Part shown: in pieces, positions 5,859 through 8,476 of the stretch
Position numbering within the stretch: position 1 is the stretch's first letter
Layout of the letters: each line of letters begins with the position of its first letter
Assembly: GCA_012963895.1 (NCBI GenBank)
Contig: DTUW01000056.1
Location: forward strand, 1-8,476
Direction: 5' to 3'
Length of the DNA stretch: 8,476 bases
From: Campylobacterales bacterium
Lineage (GTDB): Bacteria > Campylobacterota > Campylobacteria > Campylobacterales > Thiovulaceae
Translations under genes and position numbers: made by a program
The notes under the pieces: generated by a model
Told to the model about the DNA's origin: nothing
Database searches by the model: none
What the model saw: only the letters and a program-made list of their open reading frames with translations

Positions 5859-6084
5859 TAGCGATATACTTCGCAAAGTTCTACTACTCGCCCTCTTGAA
5901 TAGAAAAGAGGGGGATACTATTCAAGATGTGATAGTTGAACTCGATTCAATTCAAGCAATGTCAATCAAAGAAGCTAAAAAACTTCTAAAAGAGTTCAAA
6001 AGAGAGTCCCTAATAGTTGATGGGGAACTCTCTCCTCTCGGTGTTGCAGAAGCCGAAAAAGCCCGGCTATTTTTCAAAATATAG
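5845..6084 (+). CDS. Small helical hypothetical protein, possible winged-helix fold, overlapping the chemoreceptor
   Basis: The 79-residue protein starts at an ATG 14 bases inside the end of the receptor gene, in another frame, which implies translational coupling. An earlier in-frame TTG at 5818 would add nine residues, but lies deeper in the receptor. Sequence layout: helix DILRKVLLLALLNR (7-20), a second helix TIQDVIVELDSI (25-36), a third SIKEAKKLLKEFKRESLIV (40-58), a turn DGELSPLG that could be a short wing, and helix VAEAEKARLFF. Three helices plus a small hairpin suggest a winged-helix-like domain, but there is no motif that proves DNA binding, and a protein-protein role next to the receptor is equally possible. 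It has no cysteine, no signal peptide and no membrane segment. I do not recognise the family. Two hairpins lie in its coding sequence. Confidence 0.72.
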   Translation: MNSTDSDILRKVLLLALLNRKEGDTIQDVIVELDSIQAMSIKEAKKLLKEFKRESLIVDGELSPLGVAEAEKARLFFKI

Positions 6085-6207
6085 TTTTTTGTAATATTTA
6101 AGATTATTAGGATTTGTATCTCCTTATAAACTTATTTAATATATATACATATTTGCAATATAGATTTATAATTCCAACTTCATAAAATCTCACATAAAGG
6201 TTCTATT
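6085..6207 (+). promoter_or_regulatory. AT-rich spacer with likely promoter of the yeiH-family gene
   Basis: These 123 bases separate the 79-aa gene from the YeiH-family gene. TATAAT at 6167-6172 is an exact -10 hexamer, 35 bases before the start codon, with an AT-rich stretch upstream and no clear -35. AAAGG at about 6196-6200 is a modest Shine-Dalgarno site seven bases before the ATG. A 7-base inverted repeat (TTATAAA at 6124 with TTTATAA at 6165) flanks the region and could be an operator, but it is simple AT sequence. No intrinsic terminator for the upstream genes is evident. Confidence 0.5.
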
Positions 6208-7221
6208 ATGGTTCAAGGATTACTATTAGTATCCTTATTGACCGTAATAGCAATATTTGTAGCAAGAGTTCCAGCTATTGCCGATTTAGGTTTTTCTCCT
6301 CTTGTTATAGGTATTGTTATTGGTATGGTCTATGCGAATACTATTCGGAATAGAGTTCCGGACTCTTTCCAAACCGGTATTGTCTTCTCAGCTAAGAAGA
6401 TTTTACGACTTGCTATTATTCTCTACGGGTTCAGAATTACCTTTCAAGATATATACCAAGTTGGACTTGAAGGGTTTCTACTCTCTCTAATAATAGTTGT
6501 ATCCACATTTGCTATTGGAACATTTGTGGGAATGAAGCTATTCAAACTAGATAAAGATACCTCTATGCTAACGGCTGCTGGTAGTGCTGTTTGTGGTGCT
6601 GCGGCGGTTTTAGCTACTGAACCAGTTTTAAAAGCTGAGCCGTATAAAAGTGCCGTTGCTGTCTCTACCGTTGTTCTTTTTGGAACTACCTCTATGTTTC
6701 TCTATCCAATTATCTACTCATCAGGGATTTTGGATTTAGACCCTTCTCAATTTGGGGTATATGTTGGTGGGACTATTCACGAAGTGGCTCAGGTTGTAGC
6801 TGTTCCTGCATCTATTCCAAATGCTGATGAGGTGATGGCTAATAATGCGGTCATTGTGAAAATGACGAGAGTAATGCTAATTGCTCCAATGTTGCTAATC
6901 TTGGGATTTGTCTTAGCGAAATTCTTTGCAAGTGGAGAGGTATCAGAGAAAAATAAAATTGTTATCCCTTGGTTTGCTGTTGGATTTATAGCTATGAGTG
7001 GGGTAAATTCTCTGCATATCATTCCAACCCAAATCGTTGAATATATCAATATAGTAGATACATTTTTGCTAACTATGGCTATGACAGCCCTTGGAATGGA
7101 GACCGCCATATCCAAATTTAAAAATGTAGGTTTAAGACCTCTCTATACCGCCTCTGTGATGTTTGTCTGGTTGGTAGTTGGAGGCTATTTCTTAACCAAA
7201 CTTATTACCGAATATATCTAA
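6208..7221 (+). CDS. YeiH/UPF0324 family integral membrane protein (putative sulfate exporter)
   Basis: This 337-residue inner-membrane protein has about ten hydrophobic segments along its length. Family motifs are visible: LRLAIILYGFRIT (66-78), the small-residue stretch TAAGSAVCGAAAVLA (122-136), GGTIHEVAQVV (187-197), KMTRVMLIAPMLL (218-230) and ALGMETAISKFKNVGLRPL (294-312). The paired GSAVCGA and GTIHEVAQ elements lie within membrane segments and are likely part of the transport path. The family name 'putative sulfate exporter' is an annotation convention, and the substrate is not proven. Start: ATG at 6208 after AAAGG; the first hydrophobic segment begins at once. The gene has its own likely promoter. 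No LysR-type regulator, which accompanies yeiH in enterobacteria, is present in the window. The last codons overlap the end of argJ on the other strand. Confidence 0.93.
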   Translation: MVQGLLLVSLLTVIAIFVARVPAIADLGFSPLVIGIVIGMVYANTIRNRVPDSFQTGIVFSAKKILRLAIILYGFRITFQDIYQVGLEGFLLSLIIVVSTFAIGTFVGMKLFKLDKDTSMLTAAGSAVCGAAAVLATEPVLKAEPYKSAVAVSTVVLFGTTSMFLYPIIYSSGILDLDPSQFGVYVGGTIHEVAQVVAVPASIPNADEVMANNAVIVKMTRVMLIAPMLLILGFVLAKFFASGEVSEKNKIVIPWFAVGFIAMSGVNSLHIIPTQIVEYINIVDTFLLTMAMTALGMETAISKFKNVGLRPLYTASVMFVWLVVGGYFLTKLITEYI

Positions 7222-8399
7222 GTTCGATAGTCGGCATTGATACGAACATATTCATAACCAATATCACAAGTATAGGAGGTGAATTCCCCATCTCCTAATC
7301 CTAAATCGCAATATATGGAAAATTGCGATTTCCGCAATATCTGATATGCTTTCTCTTCAACTTCTGGGGTGAATAGATTTTCACCCCTTCTATATACCTC
7401 TATATCTTCATAGGCAATAGTTAGATTTTTCTCACAAACCTCAACCCCACTTGCACCTATCGCCATAGCAATTCGCCCCCAATTCGGGTCTTCTCCAAAT
7501 ATTGCAGTTTTTACTAATAGAGAGTTGGAGAGAGTTTTAGCCACCTTTTCAGCATCTCTATCGCTTTTCGCCCCTGTAACTCTGAAAGCTACTAACTTTT
7601 TAGCTCCCTCTCCATCTTTCACTATCTCTAATGCGAGATGTTTCATGATGAGGTGTAGAGTTTCCCTAAATGAGACCTCATCGAAAAAGTCCTTTTTACC
7701 ATTTGCCATTAGAAAAACGGAATCATTTGTAGAGGTATCTCCATCTACACTAATTGCATTGAAAGTGGTTTTAGTAGTTTCTCGTAAAAGTCTATTTAGA
7801 GTAGGGGTATCTATCTTCAAATCGGTTGTAATAAAAGCTAACATTGTAGCCATAGAGGGATTTATCATTCCTGCACCTTTTGCCATTCCTCCAACTCGAT
7901 AACTTCTACCATCTGGTAATTGAACCTCTACCGCTATCTCTTTTGGTCTTGTGTCTGTTGTCATAATAGCTTTTGAAGCATTGAGATGGTTTTTAGAATT
8001 TAGGTCGAAACTTTTTGCCCCTTCAACTATCTTCTCAACGGGTAGAGGAGAGCCGATAACACCGGTAGAACTCATTACAGGATTATAAATAGGCAACTCT
8101 TTGGAGAGGGTCGAAAAGATTGAATATATATCCTGAATTCCTCTTTCCCCAGTCATAGCATTGGCATTTTTGGAATTTATTAGAATAAAATTGGATTTTT
8201 CTATCTTCTCTCTCTGAAAGTGTTGAAGGGGTGAAGCTTGAAACTTGTTACTAGTAAAAACAGCTCCAATATTTGCAATTGGGTCGCTGTAAATAAAAGC
8301 CAAATCTAAACTATCGTCCTTTATTCCACTATTCACTCCATCAGCAAAGAAACCATCAGGAGCGGTAACTCCTCCATTGATAAAAAATTGTTTGAACAT
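7218..8399 (-). CDS. argJ: Glutamate N-acetyltransferase / ornithine acetyltransferase
   Basis: ArgJ moves the acetyl group from N-acetylornithine to glutamate, releasing ornithine and recycling the acetyl for arginine synthesis; some members also use acetyl-CoA. The 393-residue length is normal. The precursor cuts itself into alpha and beta chains between Ala184 and Thr185 in KGAGMINPSMATMLAF (174-189), with Thr185 as the new N-terminal nucleophile. The oxyanion-hole motif SSTGVIG (110-116), VDGDTSTNDS (218-227), FGEDPNWGRIA (301-311) and the C-terminal YVRINADYRT are all present, so the enzyme should be active. Whether it is mono- or bifunctional cannot be read from sequence. AGGAG lies nine bases before the ATG and overlaps the stop of an upstream gene, so argJ is probably a downstream operon member. 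Other arg genes are not in the window. Confidence 0.97.
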   Translation of the reverse strand: MFKQFFINGGVTAPDGFFADGVNSGIKDDSLDLAFIYSDPIANIGAVFTSNKFQASPLQHFQREKIEKSNFILINSKNANAMTGERGIQDIYSIFSTLSKELPIYNPVMSSTGVIGSPLPVEKIVEGAKSFDLNSKNHLNASKAIMTTDTRPKEIAVEVQLPDGRSYRVGGMAKGAGMINPSMATMLAFITTDLKIDTPTLNRLLRETTKTTFNAISVDGDTSTNDSVFLMANGKKDFFDEVSFRETLHLIMKHLALEIVKDGEGAKKLVAFRVTGAKSDRDAEKVAKTLSNSLLVKTAIFGEDPNWGRIAMAIGASGVEVCEKNLTIAYEDIEVYRRGENLFTPEVEEKAYQILRKSQFSIYCDLGLGDGEFTSYTCDIGYEYVRINADYRT

Positions 8400-8408
8400 C
8401 TCTTTCTC

Positions 8409-8476
8409 CTAAATCATCGAAATAGAGAATTCTATACCATCTCTAATATTTCTAGCCGATATTTCTGCCCCAATCC
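8409..8476 (-). CDS. C-terminal end of an unidentified gene upstream of argJ (partial)
   Basis: Of the three minus-strand frames, only this one stays open from the window edge to a TAG at 8409-8411. It gives 21 residues ending NIRDGIEFSISMI. The stop sits within the argJ ribosome binding site (TTTAGGAG), nine bases before the argJ start codon, the same compact arrangement as the thioredoxin-like/80-aa junction. The piece is too short to identify, and a chance open frame of this length cannot be excluded. Confidence rests mainly on the tight junction. Confidence 0.5.
   Translation of the reverse strand, partial: IGAEISARNIRDGIEFSISMI

Noticed and set aside
5891..5912. Hairpin CCCTCTT / AAGAGGG in the 79-aa gene, and a second one (AGAGAGT / ACTCTCT) at 6001-6033
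   Set aside because: Both are perfect 7-base repeats but lie inside coding sequence, and neither is followed by a T-run, so neither is a terminator. The strong use of GAG/CTC words in this genome makes such pairs likely by chance.
6082..6096. T-run just after the 79-aa gene as a possible intrinsic terminator
   Set aside because: There is no stable stem before it; AGCC-C-GGCT upstream has only a one-base loop and cannot fold as a hairpin of that form.
6789..7115. Minus-strand open frame inside the yeiH-family gene
   Set aside because: Antisense to conserved membrane segments, with no start signal.
7525..7902. Plus-strand open frame inside argJ
   Set aside because: Antisense to the ArgJ beta chain and the cleavage-site region; no ribosome binding site.

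Overview
This is an AT-rich window (roughly 36-37% GC by eye) from a bacterium, most likely a free-living Campylobacterota (epsilonproteobacterial) relative such as the Sulfurimonas/Sulfurovum kind. The clade call rests on four things: rppH and lysC overlapping in that order, a very short HolB (196 aa), a soluble TlpD-like chemoreceptor with a zinc-binding CZB domain, and pseudopilins with a non-glycine residue before the cleavage site. No rRNA, tRNA, CRISPR array, transposase or phage gene was seen. The genus cannot be fixed from this sequence.

Region 1 (about 1-4039, all minus strand, transcribed from 4039 down to 1) looks like one compact operon. It runs: a large prepilin-like protein, a small cytoplasmic thioredoxin-like protein, an 80-aa orphan, rppH (RNA pyrophosphohydrolase), lysC (aspartokinase) and a second pseudopilin cut by the window edge. 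Gaps are 73 bp or less; rppH and lysC overlap by 7 bp, and the lysC stop directly abuts the GTG of the last gene. Housekeeping functions (mRNA 5'-end processing, lysine/threonine/methionine and diaminopimelate synthesis) are thus bracketed by two components of a type IV pilus/type II secretion-like machine.

Region 2 (4100-6084, plus strand) starts divergently, 60 bp away, with holB (clamp-loader delta-prime). It continues with a soluble methyl-accepting chemoreceptor preceded by an extended -10 element, and a 79-aa helical protein whose start overlaps the receptor's stop. After a 123-bp AT-rich spacer comes a YeiH-family membrane protein (6208-7221).

Region 3 (7218-8476, minus strand) is argJ (arginine biosynthesis), converging on yeiH with a 4-bp tail-to-tail overlap, preceded by the last codons of an unidentified gene.

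The strongest non-gene signal is in word usage: on reading the whole window I found no GATC, GTAC or ACGT, where base composition predicts about 25-30 of each, and no GGCC or GCGC although CCGG occurs six times. This looks like long-term avoidance of restriction or methylation targets. Starts are often not ATG (TTG or GTG in five of ten genes whose start is visible). There is no gene-free stretch longer than 300 bases.
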